DNA of 64,000 bases from Liminaster sp045576355 (lineage in GTDB: Bacteria; Bacteroidota; Bacteroidia; Bacteroidales; UBA3663): contig JAZNGG010000047.1 in the NCBI GenBank assembly GCA_045576355.1, forward strand, positions 15,975-79,974, given 5' to 3'. Shown here piece by piece: positions 1 to 10,400 of this stretch. Numbering within the stretch: position 1 is the first letter of the stretch; every line of letters starts with the position of its first letter. Position numbers and translations under genes: made by a program. The notes under the pieces are model-generated. The model saw only the letters and a list, made by a program, of their open reading frames with translations. It was not told where the DNA came from and did not search any database.

Positions 1-40
1 TATTGGGATTTCCCCTAGTATTTAGTGTTTGTTTTTCTTT

Positions 41-77
41 CTTATTGGTCCTCTCTTATTAAGAGATGACCAATAAG
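41..77. repeat. Hairpin and left inverted repeat upstream of susC
   Basis: CTTATTGGTC (41-50) pairs with GACCAATAAG (68-77), and TCTCTT (52-57) pairs with AAGAGA (61-66) around a 3-nt ATT loop, with one mismatch between the two stems. Positions 52-74 match the reverse complement of 218-240 at 22 of 23 bases. It could be the terminator of a gene before the window, although no good T-run follows, or the left recombination site of an invertible segment. Confidence 0.7.
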
Positions 78-179
78 TATTTTCTCCCCTAAAATCAAAT
101 AGTTATGAATTTTAAAAAGTGAGAGATTTTAAACATACTATGATTTTTTTAAGTTTTTTGTTAATTAGAGGGGATTTTA

Positions 180-210
180 TTTGCATTTATAAATAATATT
201 TTTACCTTTG
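180..210 (+). promoter_or_regulatory. Bacteroidetes-type promoter of the pectin susCD locus
   Basis: TTTG at 180-183, 19 bases, then TACCTTTG at 203-210 matches the -33/-7 consensus of Bacteroidetes primary sigma factors. Transcription would start near 217, giving a leader of about 170 nt before the SusC ATG at 388. The promoter lies wholly between the inverted repeats at 52-74 and 218-240. Confidence 0.75.
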
Positions 211-217
211 TCCAAAA

Positions 218-241
218 ATTGGTCCTCTCTTAATAAGAGAT
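218..241. repeat. Right inverted repeat upstream of susC
   Basis: The core TCTCTTAATAAGAGA (226-240) is the exact reverse complement of the core at 52-66, and the adjoining ATTGGTC (218-224) matches GACCAAT (68-74) in inverted orientation. The repeat begins 7 bp after the -7 element, so it would lie at the very 5' end of the susC transcript. Confidence 0.7.
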
Positions 242-387
242 AGATATATAATATACTATCTATGAGGAAGATATAAAGCAGAGTATGGATGATTTTCTGA
301 TACCTAAAAACGTATTATCTGATACCAATATGTGCAGTTAATAAATTGAGTTTTTTAGACAATTAAATAACATAAACACAAATCACA

Positions 388-3300
388 ATGAAAAACAGAG
401 TAAGATTAACGACCTTAACCCTTACCATGCTTTCCAGTCTTTTTGCCTTTGTTCCTGTTGAGGTGAATGCTGCTCAAAGCGCAGTTTCGCAAGGTGTTAA
501 TGAGTCAAGAAAGGTTACCGGTCAAGTGTTCGACGAATTTGGTGAACCCATGATAGGTGTAACTATCGTTGTTCAGGGTACTACTGATGGTACCATCACA
601 GATCTTGATGGAAACTTCTCTATTGCAGTTCCGAGTTCTAATAGTGTCTTGGAAGTGCGTTATATCGGTTATAAGACTTTGACTTTCCCCGCCAATCCAA
701 GTAAGAAATTGGTTGTCAATATGGAGCAGGACAATGTCGGACTTGAAGAAGTTGTCGTAGTTGGTTATGGTACGGTGAAGAAACGTGATCTTACCGGAGC
801 TGTTACTACCGTGAAAGCAGAAGAGATCAAAGCTATCCCGTTGCCCAACCCGGTTGAAGCATTGCAAGGTAAAGTTGCCGGTCTTGACATTACCCGTTCT
901 TCGGGAGCAGCCGGAGCCGGAGCCAGCATGCAGTTGCGTGGTAATCGCTCTCTTACAGCCTCAGGTGAACCGCTTGTTCTCATTGATGGTTTGGCAGGAA
1001 GTTTGACTACATTAAATGCTAACGATATCGAAAGCATAGAAGTGTTGAAAGATGCCGCTTCTACAGCAGTATATGGTTCTGCCGGTGCCAATGGTATTAT
1101 CATTGTGACTACCAAGAGCGGTAAAGCAGGAAAGACTAAAGTGAATTTCAACTCCTATGTTGGTATCAATGGCTGGTCCACTGTGCCGGAGATGTATCAT
1201 GGAGAGGATTACTTCAACTTGAGAAAAAATGCCATGATTGCTGCTGGAACCTATACGACAGACGAAGATGTGCTCAATGAGAGTGCCTATGCCGCATACC
1301 TTGCCGGACAGGATATCGACTGGGCAGACGAATTGCTCAAGACCGGTATCACTCAGAATTATTCTCTTTCTGTCAGTGGAGGTACTGAAAAGACCAAGGC
1401 ATATTTGTCTTTCAACTTCTCAGGTGAGGAGGGTCAGTATAGCAATGACAATTATCGCGTCTATTCTACCAATTCCAAGATTGATCATCAGGTAAATAAG
1501 ATGGTCAATATCGGAGCCAACTTCCAGGGCAGCTATACTTATAAGAATTCAGCTTATGCCAAACTTGAGAATCTTCTTATTGCAAGTCCCATCGGAAGTC
1601 TGTATGATGAGGATGGAAATATTAACCCCTTCCCGGTGGCAGGAGATGCTTCTACCGTTAGTTTGTTGACCAATAATAAATCAACATACCGTAACAACGG
1701 ACATAATGTAAACGTCTATCTTAATCCTTATATCCGCATCAACCCCTTGAAAGGTCTTACTTTCGAGAGCCGTTTGAGTTTGGCTTTAGGTTACAACAAG
1801 AGCAATCGTTTCAGCGGTATCGGTTCATATAATTACTATCGCGCTGATGCGTTGGCTGATGGCACTACTACAAGCGGAGAAGTTTCTGCAAGTGTTGCTA
1901 ATACCTTCTCATATAATTATAAGTGGGAAAACATTGTTACCTATAACTTCAATCTTTTAGAGAAGCATGACATTACTTTGACCGGTGTGACTTCTTGGAA
2001 TCACAACCGTCAGGAGTATTCTTATTCAGCATCAGACAATCTGACTGCCAACGAATATTTGTGGCATAACTTAGGCACTGGTCAGAATCAGCAGGCAGCT
2101 TCTTCTTACACCATGTCCAAAGGTCTCGGTTTCGTAGGCCGTATCAATTATTCTTATTTGGGTCGCTATTTGGCTTCCGCTTCTGTGCGTCATGATGGGT
2201 CTTCCCGTTTGGCAGATGGCAATCGTTGGGATACTTTCCCGGCATTCTCTTTGGGATGGCGCATCTCAGACGAGAAGTTTATGGAGAACACCAGTTCATG
2301 GCTCGATAACTTGAAGATCCGTGGCGGTTGGGGTGTAACCGGTACAGCTTCCATCAGTGCCTACCAGACACAAGCCAACCTTATACAGTCCTATCGCATC
2401 TTAGGCAATGAGACTTTGATCTCCTATAACTATCCACAGCAGATCGTGGATCCTAACCTCGGATGGGAAAAGTCTTATAACACCAATATCGGTTTGGATG
2501 CCAGCTTCATGAATGGTCGCATCAGTATGACCGCTGACTACTATGTGACTAAAACTAAGGACATTATCTGGACTCGTCTCGTGCCTGTGACTAATGGTGG
2601 TTTCAACTCCAGCTCACAATACACCACTACCACCAATATCTGTGAATCGGAAAATAGCGGTATTGAGTTGGCTTTGACCGGTCGTCCGATTATTGCAGAG
2701 AAAGAGGGTGATTTCACTTGGACTATCGATGCAACCTTTACTTATAGCAAAGAGAAATTGACCAGCTTCTCTTCTGATGATGGTTCTTCTCAATACATCA
2801 ATGGCAACCGTATCTTGAAAGAGGGCGAACCGATCAACTCTTTCTATGGATATAAATTGGATGGTACTTGGAAACTCTCTGAAGCCGAGGAGGCAAAGAT
2901 CTTTGGTGCAGAGCCTGGTGACTTGAAGATCAATTGTGCAGATATCAAGCGTCATGTGGATGCTGATGGTAATGTTTATTACACAGGGGTCGATGCAGAA
3001 GGCAACGATGTGACCTATGATGTAAATAATCCGTATGATGACCAGCAGGCTCAGCAAGTGCTCGGACATCCTCAGCCGGACTGGACTATGGGATTGAAGA
3101 ACACATTTACATGGAAGAATTTTGACCTCTCTGTATATCTCTACTGGCGTTTCGGTCAGATGATCAATTATAGCATGTTGGGTCGATTCAATACGAGCGC
3201 TAGCAATAACTTCCCGACTTACTTCGACTATTGGACAGAAGAGACCGGCAACCAGAATCACTACTATCCTGCTTTGAATGCTGCCAAAGATTTGAATCAG

Positions 3301-3555
3301 ATGGACGGATGGAGCGGTTTGTCATTTGTCGATGGATCTTTCTGGAAAGTGAAGAACATCACATTGGGTTATACATTGCCTAAGAAGGCTTTGAACAAGC
3401 TCCATATTGAGAACCTCCGTGTTTATGGCACGATCACTAATCCGTTCGTATTCGCTAAGAGCGATCTCCTCGAGGATTATGATCCCGAAATGGCTGGTAG
3501 CCTGGATTATCCGCTCACCAAGCAGCTGGTATTTGGTGTGAACGTAACATTCTAA
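388..3555 (+). CDS. SusC/RagA family TonB-linked outer-membrane transporter
   Basis: This is a TonB-dependent outer-membrane transporter of the SusC class, which imports glycan fragments bound by a partner SusD. A signal peptide (residues 1-28) is followed by a carboxypeptidase-regulatory-like domain (about 42-125, with GEPMIGVTI and TDLDGNFSI). Next come the SusC signature EEVVVVGYGTVKKRDLTGAV, a plug domain (about 130-245, with SIEVLKDAASTAVYGS), and a barrel ending in an aromatic residue (NVTF). The length of 1055 residues is normal for SusC. The SusD gene follows after 23 bp. A pectinesterase/pectate lyase gene further down suggests a pectic oligosaccharide substrate; that is an inference from context. 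Confidence 0.95.
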   Translation: MKNRVRLTTLTLTMLSSLFAFVPVEVNAAQSAVSQGVNESRKVTGQVFDEFGEPMIGVTIVVQGTTDGTITDLDGNFSIAVPSSNSVLEVRYIGYKTLTFPANPSKKLVVNMEQDNVGLEEVVVVGYGTVKKRDLTGAVTTVKAEEIKAIPLPNPVEALQGKVAGLDITRSSGAAGAGASMQLRGNRSLTASGEPLVLIDGLAGSLTTLNANDIESIEVLKDAASTAVYGSAGANGIIIVTTKSGKAGKTKVNFNSYVGINGWSTVPEMYHGEDYFNLRKNAMIAAGTYTTDEDVLNESAYAAYLAGQDIDWADELLKTGITQNYSLSVSGGTEKTKAYLSFNFSGEEGQYSNDNYRVYSTNSKIDHQVNKMVNIGANFQGSYTYKNSAYAKLENLLIASPIGSLYDEDGNINPFPVAGDASTVSLLTNNKSTYRNNGHNVNVYLNPYIRINPLKGLTFESRLSLALGYNKSNRFSGIGSYNYYRADALADGTTTSGEVSASVANTFSYNYKWENIVTYNFNLLEKHDITLTGVTSWNHNRQEYSYSASDNLTANEYLWHNLGTGQNQQAASSYTMSKGLGFVGRINYSYLGRYLASASVRHDGSSRLADGNRWDTFPAFSLGWRISDEKFMENTSSWLDNLKIRGGWGVTGTASISAYQTQANLIQSYRILGNETLISYNYPQQIVDPNLGWEKSYNTNIGLDASFMNGRISMTADYYVTKTKDIIWTRLVPVTNGGFNSSSQYTTTTNICESENSGIELALTGRPIIAEKEGDFTWTIDATFTYSKEKLTSFSSDDGSSQYINGNRILKEGEPINSFYGYKLDGTWKLSEAEEAKIFGAEPGDLKINCADIKRHVDADGNVYYTGVDAEGNDVTYDVNNPYDDQQAQQVLGHPQPDWTMGLKNTFTWKNFDLSVYLYWRFGQMINYSMLGRFNTSASNNFPTYFDYWTEETGNQNHYYPALNAAKDLNQMDGWSGLSFVDGSFWKVKNITLGYTLPKKALNKLHIENLRVYGTITNPFVFAKSDLLEDYDPEMAGSLDYPLTKQLVFGVNVTF

Positions 3556-3578
3556 TCTTATTAAAATCATAAGCAAAC

Positions 3579-5552
3579 ATGAAAAAGATATTATTATATA
3601 CAGCCGTGGGTGTCATGGGAGCAATGAGTTTTACCTCTTGTGAACTTGATGAATTTAACCCCTCTGCAGGTTCTTCTACGTTAGAGAATTATCAGACGTG
3701 GTCCGGTTTGCAGACCGAGTGTTACTCGACACTTTATCACGAATTGTATTCTAAGGAGGACTTCTTATTCTTCTCTGAGTGTGGTACAGATCTTTGGCTC
3801 AATCCCGCCGGCAAGAGCTATGCTGCTCAGGTGTTCTATTATGACGGACTTGGTGTGGCAAGTGCTCAGGCTCGCAAGACTTGGCAGCAAGCATATTCTG
3901 TGATCGCTACCTGTAATAGTGTTATCAATAATGCTGATAACGTATCAGATGGAGATCCTCAAGACATTAAGATCCTGACTGCAGAGGCTAAAGTGATCCG
4001 TGCTTTCATGCACTTGACTTTGACCACCTACTTTGGTCCTATCACCCTTTGTACTACTGAGGTTGGTGTCTCTGACAATACTCCTAAGCGTAATAGCTTG
4101 CAGGAGATCTATAACTCTATCACTAAAGACTTGCAGGAGGCTGCAGAAGATTTGGAGGTAGAGCCATTTGGAGGCAACTATGGTCGTGTTTCCAAAAAGA
4201 CTGCTTTGGGTCTTTTGGCTCGTGCTTATGCTCAGGGAGCCGGTGAGGGTCTGACAGAAAATGGGACATCTTATTGGCAGCGTGCTAAAGAGGTGGCAGA
4301 AGATATGATCACCAATAAAGATCAATATGGCATGTATCTCTATGACAATGTAGATGATCTTTGGGCACAAGCGAATAACCGTAATAACAAGGAGGCTCTT
4401 TTCATGGCAGCCGGTTTGGATGCACATGGCGCTGATGCAGGTATGGCAGGTACTTATTTCAACTGCTTGAATTACCTCTATAATTTCACCATGACAGATC
4501 CGAGTGTTATGTCTTTGATCTATAAGACTAAGAATACTTCCAATATTTACCTCGGCACCAAATCTACTCCGGTGATGGCTCCGACTAAGTATGCTATGGA
4601 CGTCTTTGATGCCTCTTGGGACAAACGTTATGAAAATTCATTCATGACTGCTTTTGGTAGCTTTGCCAATGATGGAGTTCCTGCCCAGTCTTTTGCCAGA
4701 ATGACTTTGCCATTGTCCAGCGCTATTTTGTCAAGATATGGTATGAATACCGAGTTGGGTAACCAAAAGATATATCCTTATGCGGCTATGAAGCAGGTAG
4801 AATCACCCATTGGTAAGCAGAATGTCGCTGTAGGTATCTACGAAAAAGGTGGAACTCAAAAAGTGCTTGAAACCAAGAATGCCTATGTTATTGAGCACCC
4901 ACTCGCTACAGACGAAGATCGTATCCTTGTTTGGCTTTCTAAAGATCCTCTAACCGTAGAGCAGAAACATCAATACAAGTGTTTCATCATGAACATTGAT
5001 GATTTGTTTGATCAGGATGGCAATTATTCGGAAGAGCAATGGAAACCCGGTTCTTTGGCTACTACTGCCAACACTTTGTTCCCCTCATTGATCAAGTTCA
5101 ACTGGTGTTATGACGGAGTTGTGCGTAACGAAGGTTATGAAGCTAAGAATGGTGACATCGCCATTATGCGTTCTGCGGAGGTTTACTTGATCGCTGCTGA
5201 GGCCAATGTGGCTTTGGGCAACCCCGGTGCAGCTGCTCCTTATCTTAAGGTGCTTCGCGATCGTGCTGCTCGCACAGGAACTACTGCCCCGGCATTGTCT
5301 AACCCGACCGAACAGGATATTCTTGATGAATATGCCAGAGAACTTGTCGGCGAACACATGCGTTGGCCCATCTTGAAGCGTCATGGCGCGTTGAAGTCTG
5401 CGCTCGAACAGCATAATAAGAAAGCTGCTGCTTCTTTCAAGGAACATCATGTTTGGCGTCCGATTCCGGAGTTGTTCCTCGATCAGATTTCTAATAAAGA
5501 ACAATATGGAGACAATGGTTATGGCACTACAGCCAAATCCGGTCTCGAATAA
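3579..5552 (+). CDS. SusD/RagB family surface glycan-binding lipoprotein
   Basis: This is the SusD partner of the preceding SusC; such proteins form a lid over the transporter and bind glycan at the cell surface. A lipoprotein signal peptide ends at the lipobox SFTSC, with Cys21 as the lipidated residue. Helical TPR-like SusD features include AEAKVIRAFMHL near residue 135 and the C-terminal AIMRSAEVYLIAAEANVALG segment. The protein has 657 residues, somewhat longer than many SusD proteins. It is almost certainly co-transcribed with susC, since the gap is 23 bp and shows no terminator. Confidence 0.95.
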   Translation: MKKILLYTAVGVMGAMSFTSCELDEFNPSAGSSTLENYQTWSGLQTECYSTLYHELYSKEDFLFFSECGTDLWLNPAGKSYAAQVFYYDGLGVASAQARKTWQQAYSVIATCNSVINNADNVSDGDPQDIKILTAEAKVIRAFMHLTLTTYFGPITLCTTEVGVSDNTPKRNSLQEIYNSITKDLQEAAEDLEVEPFGGNYGRVSKKTALGLLARAYAQGAGEGLTENGTSYWQRAKEVAEDMITNKDQYGMYLYDNVDDLWAQANNRNNKEALFMAAGLDAHGADAGMAGTYFNCLNYLYNFTMTDPSVMSLIYKTKNTSNIYLGTKSTPVMAPTKYAMDVFDASWDKRYENSFMTAFGSFANDGVPAQSFARMTLPLSSAILSRYGMNTELGNQKIYPYAAMKQVESPIGKQNVAVGIYEKGGTQKVLETKNAYVIEHPLATDEDRILVWLSKDPLTVEQKHQYKCFIMNIDDLFDQDGNYSEEQWKPGSLATTANTLFPSLIKFNWCYDGVVRNEGYEAKNGDIAIMRSAEVYLIAAEANVALGNPGAAAPYLKVLRDRAARTGTTAPALSNPTEQDILDEYARELVGEHMRWPILKRHGALKSALEQHNKKAAASFKEHHVWRPIPELFLDQISNKEQYGDNGYGTTAKSGLE

Positions 5553-5561
5553 AGCATAAAA

Positions 5562-5595
5562 TGACATTGCTCCAATGTCATTTGGAGCAATGTCA
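5562..5595 (+). promoter_or_regulatory. Alternative hairpins between susD and the next gene
   Basis: TGACATTGCTCC (5562-5573) pairs perfectly with GGAGCAATGTCA (5584-5595). TGACATT (5562-5568) can instead pair with AATGTCA (5574-5580). No T-run follows, so an intrinsic terminator is unlikely. An mRNA-stability or processing element that sets expression of susCD against the downstream gene is plausible but is inference. Confidence 0.6.
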
Positions 5596-5640
5596 CTTTC
5601 ATTCAAAACAACCCTATTATTAACTTAAAACAATCTATTT

Positions 5641-7182
5641 ATGAAAAAAATCTTTACTTTGGTTGCTACAGCGTTTATCGCTAGTGCATCTTTTGCACAA
5701 CACGCAGAGTGGACTGCAGCTCAGTTGCCGACAGAAGTTTTTGCCGACAAAGCTGCTGCTGAAGCTGCTGGTTTTAACACCATGTGGTGGAGCGAGGGTA
5801 ACAAGGCTCAGTGGCTTGGTATGCCTGCTCAGGATCTCATCAAGACCGATGAGGTAACTATTTCTTTGGCTTGCCCTTATAACTATGTTTCTACAGGTAG
5901 TGGTAAGTATTCTGGTAAGAATTATGCCTATAAGGTAATTATGGGTATGAACAACTCTACTCGTGATGGTATCGATCCTTTGTATTTCCTCGAAGGCTTG
6001 ACCAACAATGATTATGTACGTAAGGCTGGTGATTCTGATCAGGGTAATGTAGTTAATGATGCTATCATCAAGATTGAGATGGCTGCTACTCCTGCTGATG
6101 CCGGAGATCCTTGGACTAGTGCTGTGACTTTCCGTGTCAATCGTAGTAGCAATGCTGCTGCTTTCTATGTAGTTGACGCTACTAAGTCTAAGCTCGTTGT
6201 TCAGACCATGATGCGTAACAATGGTAGTTATGTTGCTGATGACATCATCCGCTTCAATGTTGAGCAGGGTCACACTTATTATTGTATGGCTTCTGAAAAG
6301 GGTTCTGTTGAGCTTTATGGCATCTCTTTCGATGGTCCGAACTCTGACCAGTTTGAAGTAGTTGCTAACGAAGAGAACACTACTGCTCTTTGGACTGCTG
6401 ACATGTTGCCTACTGCAAAGTTTGCTACTGTTGACGAGGCTGTTGCTGCCGGTTATAACACTTTATGGGGTATGGGTGACTACCTTGGTATGCCTGCTCA
6501 GGATCTCATCAAGACTGATGAAATCACTGTATCTTTGGCTTGTCCTTTCAACTATATTTCTGCTGTTAATAAGATCGGTGGTGGTAAAAAGCATACTTAT
6601 AAAGTGATCATGGGTATGAACAACTCTACACGTGATGGTATCGATCCTCTCTACTTCCTCGAAGGTTTGACAAACAATGATTATGTACGCACTGCTGGTA
6701 CTTCTGATCAGGGTAATGTTGTTAACGATGCTATCTTGAAGATCGAGGTTGCTCCTCAGGCTGAAGGTACAGATCCTCATTGCGGACGTTTGATTTTCAA
6801 CTATAGCCGTGGTAACAACAATGGTGCATTCTATGTAGTAGATGCTACTAAGAGCATTCCGGTATATCAGGACGTAACTCGTATTAACAACTCTATCGAG
6901 AAGAAGCAGGCTGCTATTATCAACGTTTATCCCGGTCGTACATATTATGTAATGGCTTCTGATAAGGGTTCTATTGAGCTTTATAACGTAGGTTTCTGCT
7001 CTGCAGCTTCTGAGAAGTGGGTTACTTCTTCTACTCCCAATGGTATTGAGAACGTTAAGGTTGCTGAGACTTCTGCTTCCAATAAGATTTTCTCTATCGA
7101 TGGTCGCTACGTTGGTACTGATAAGGCCGGTTTGAAGAGTGGTCTTTATATCATGAACGGCAAGAAAGTTCTTGTTAAGTAA
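5641..7182 (+). CDS. Secreted protein with two tandem repeats and a T9SS-like tail
   Basis: I do not recognise a named family. The protein has 513 residues and a signal peptide (1-19, ending SFA). Two copies of a domain of about 220 residues follow (about 22-235 and 246-460). Both contain the segments GMPAQDLIKTDE, KVIMGMNNSTRDGIDPLYFL, EGLTNNDYVR and SDQGNVVNDAI, and both end with a Tyr-x-MAS-x-KGS-x-ELY motif. The last 45 residues (IFSIDGRYV, LKSGLYIMNGKKVLVK) resemble the short T9SS-type sorting tail of Bacteroidales secreted enzymes. Placed between susD and a pectinase, it may be a glycan-binding protein or a lyase-like enzyme. Codons are strongly biased to GGT, GCT and AAC, which suggests high expression. 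Confidence 0.85.
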   Translation: MKKIFTLVATAFIASASFAQHAEWTAAQLPTEVFADKAAAEAAGFNTMWWSEGNKAQWLGMPAQDLIKTDEVTISLACPYNYVSTGSGKYSGKNYAYKVIMGMNNSTRDGIDPLYFLEGLTNNDYVRKAGDSDQGNVVNDAIIKIEMAATPADAGDPWTSAVTFRVNRSSNAAAFYVVDATKSKLVVQTMMRNNGSYVADDIIRFNVEQGHTYYCMASEKGSVELYGISFDGPNSDQFEVVANEENTTALWTADMLPTAKFATVDEAVAAGYNTLWGMGDYLGMPAQDLIKTDEITVSLACPFNYISAVNKIGGGKKHTYKVIMGMNNSTRDGIDPLYFLEGLTNNDYVRTAGTSDQGNVVNDAILKIEVAPQAEGTDPHCGRLIFNYSRGNNNGAFYVVDATKSIPVYQDVTRINNSIEKKQAAIINVYPGRTYYVMASDKGSIELYNVGFCSAASEKWVTSSTPNGIENVKVAETSASNKIFSIDGRYVGTDKAGLKSGLYIMNGKKVLVK

Positions 7183-7208
7183 TCATTGATAATATTCATA
7201 ACATTTGA

Positions 7209-7237
7209 GGTTGCGTCATTGTGGCGCAACCTTTTTT
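7209..7237 (+). terminator. Rho-independent terminator after the duplicated-domain gene
   Basis: GGTTGCG (7209-7215) and CGCAACC (7225-7231) form a 7-bp stem with a 9-nt loop, followed by six T residues. It lies 27 bp after the stop codon at 7182 and ends the susCD transcript. Confidence 0.85.
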
Positions 7238-7375
7238 GTTTAGCGACAGATTTGCGATGCATCTGCATGCATTCTCTCCTATATTCTATCTTTTCGAAAT
7301 TTGCTTATAATATTGTGGACTTATCTGTCGATGGCACTATTGTGAGACTCTTTGCGATTGATTTTAAGTAACTTA

Positions 7376-7407
7376 TTTGTAAGTAAGGAAATAAATAGTT
7401 ACATTTG
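7376..7407 (+). promoter_or_regulatory. Promoter of the pectinase gene
   Basis: TTTG (7376-7379), 20 bases, TACATTTG (7400-7407). The predicted start is near 7414, giving a leader of about 23 nt before the ATG at 7437. The pectinase therefore has its own promoter, separate from susCD. Confidence 0.75.
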
Positions 7408-7436
7408 CCCAATAATAATGTTATTTTATTTTTATT

Positions 7437-10400
7437 ATGAAAGCGTTGAAATATCTGTTTTGTATCCTCTTGTGTGCAGTGTCATCCTTGGGCTATGCCA
7501 AAATTGAGGGAAGTCTTGATCCCGATTGTGTCGTTGCGGAGTGGAGCAACTCTTCCACTTATCCCAAAGTCATAGATATCAATTTTAGTGATGAGATGTG
7601 GCCCGGAGAGACTTGGGTGAAAGAGACCGGACGGGATTGTCCCGAGTGGAGTGATAGTTGCTATGTCAATGCCATCATAGATGTGCCTGCCAATGGTACG
7701 GGAGATGTGAAATATCCTGTCCTTTTTCACAATTGTGTCTTTGCCAATAAAAATTCCTATCAAGGCTATGCAGGTGCTACTGCTGCATTCTGCCGACAAT
7801 ATTATTTAGGAGAGACCGCGTCAGGAAATAGTGCCACTACCTATAATAACTGGACTGTCGAGCATCACAAAAAATATATTGAGGATCACATCAGATATAA
7901 TGACAAGGGAACACCGATCTATGGTGAAGCCGGATTCGTACAGTTCTGTCGTAGTGCTGCTTTTGTCGATATGGCTACTCGCAAAAAAGTGAGTGTACAT
8001 GGATGGATGGAGATTGATCATATTCCTTATGTGGAGCGCATACAGTGGGCTTGGTCTTCTACCTCATGGGGGCGAGGCATCAAGTGTGATGTGAAAATTG
8101 GTGATGGAGCGTGGAAGCCCCTCGTCTGGATGGGTTCAGATAAGCATAAAGCCGGTTATACGGTCTTTAGTGATCAAGGTTATTTCATGGAGAACGTGAT
8201 TGATGCTCATGATGTCTCCATTCGTTGGAGGATTTGGGATGGTGATAACGTTACCACTTTAGTCCAAACCAAAGAGGATGGATCATCCGCTTTTGGCATT
8301 CCGATTGACTCCACAAAACAACAGCAGGCTGCACGTGTGCATAAGATTCAGATTTTTGGAGATATGATCACGGCTGAGCAGGCAGACTATGCTCGTCAGA
8401 ATCCCGTTGGAAACGTGGGAAAATTGTCTGATATAGATAATGGTAGCGACGCTAAGGAGGATTATGCTCCTGATGCCAATGCCCCGGTCGTAGTCTATAC
8501 TGTGGCTAAAGATGGAAGTGGAGATTTTCTAAAGATACAGGATGCCATTGATGCTGTCCAAAATGGTCAGCGTGGCATTATTTATATTCGTCCGGGCATT
8601 TATGAAGAAAACGTTTATGCCGGTAGGAGTGAAAACAAGAATAAGTTTATCAGCTTGATCGGAGAAGACAAGGAGACCACTATTTTGACCTCTTCGGTAG
8701 ATCGTGGAGCCAATAATCCTAATAATAAGTATTATGATTGTGCAGCGCTCAACGTTTATACTTCGCGTTTCTATGCAGAAAATCTGACGATTCGTAATAC
8801 AGCCGGCAACGTTGGCCAAGCTGAAGCATTGTTTACCAATGGAGATGCTCATCTCTTTAATAATTGCATTCTTTCCGGATATCAGGATACTTATAAGGCA
8901 AACTCCGGAGGCCGTGGTTATTTCACCCGTTGTCTCATTGAGGGTGCGACCGACTTTATCTATGATGGCGGTTTGGAGTGGTTTGAAGATTGTGAAATCC
9001 GCTGTGTGCAGGGTGGAGGATATATCACGGCTGCTGCAGATGCAAGTCTGACCTTGACACAGGCTTTACATCCCAATCTCAGTGTCTCTCCGTTTTATGC
9101 CGGTCTTTTCTTCCGCAACTGCAATGTAAAAGCCGAAGAGGGTGTGAAAAATGGAGCATATTATTTGGGACGTCCCTGGAAGGAGGGTTGTGGCACGATG
9201 TTTATTAACTGTAAATTAGGTGCTCATATCAATGCCAAAGGATGGAAGGAATGGGATGGCACTGAAAACAAGTGCTCTTACTTCGAGTATGGGAGCAAGG
9301 ATCCTTCCGGTGCTCTGATCAATACGGCTTCGCGTGTCTCCTGGAGTCATCAGGCAACAGCCATAGAGGTGGAGGAGTATATGAATCCCGAGTTCTTGTT
9401 TGCCAAGTTCTCAGATGTGCCGTTCGATTATAATTATATCTTAAAGGGGGCTGCTGCTCCGATGAATTTCTCCCTCACTTCCTCCGGATTCTCATGGGAA
9501 AGTGATGATATGGCGGTGGCATATATCATCTATAAGGATGGACAATTTGCGGCGATTACGACTTCTCCGGCTTATAGTAAGGAGACGACAGATGAATCTG
9601 TGTATAGTGTGAGAAGTATCTCTCGTCATGGTGTTACCTCTCCGGCAGTTGTTGCCAAAGAGCCGACGCAGTTGCTCGCATTCCCTACAGCCGAGGGTTT
9701 TGGTAAGTTTACGACCGGAGGTCGTGGCGGCAAGGTGGTGACAGTTACTTCGCTGACCAATGATGGCGTAGGGTCTTTGAGATGGGCTTTTTCACAATAT
9801 CCCGGTGAGCCGATCACGATCGTTTTTGCAGTAAGTGGAGAAATACGACTCGCAGAGGAGTTAAACATCAAACGCAGTGACTGGACATTGGCTGGTCAGA
9901 CTGCCCCTGGAGAGGGTATTGTTATTACCCATAACAAAGTCAATGTGGGTGGTTCGCAAAATTTTATTGTGCGCAATGTCCGTTTCCGCGCAGGACAGCG
10001 CAATACGAACGATGAAATTTTGGCAACCAATGCTTTAGGATCAGAAAACTGTTCCAATTATATATTTGACCATTGCTCTTTCGGATGGTCGGTTGAGGAG
10101 AATATGAATACTGCCGATAGTCATTTTCTCACGGTGCAATACAGCATAGTGCATGAGGGGCTGTATAATAGCGGCCACTCTAAGGGCGCCCGTGGCTATG
10201 GATGTCAATGGGGTGGTTCGCCGGCAACCTATCATCATAATCTCCTGGCTCATAATAAGTCTCGCAGTCCCCGTTTCAATGGTGCTCGTGGAGAGGATTA
10301 TGTGGTATTTATGGAGTATATCAATAATGTGAATTATAATTTCGGTGATGCCGGTGGGTGTTATGGCGGGGAGAATACAGCCGCTATCACCGAATATAAT

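Noticed and set aside
7186..7371. 61-codon open frame after the duplicated-domain gene
   Set aside because: It spans a terminator and runs up to the pectinase promoter region, and its sequence looks like random AT-rich DNA.
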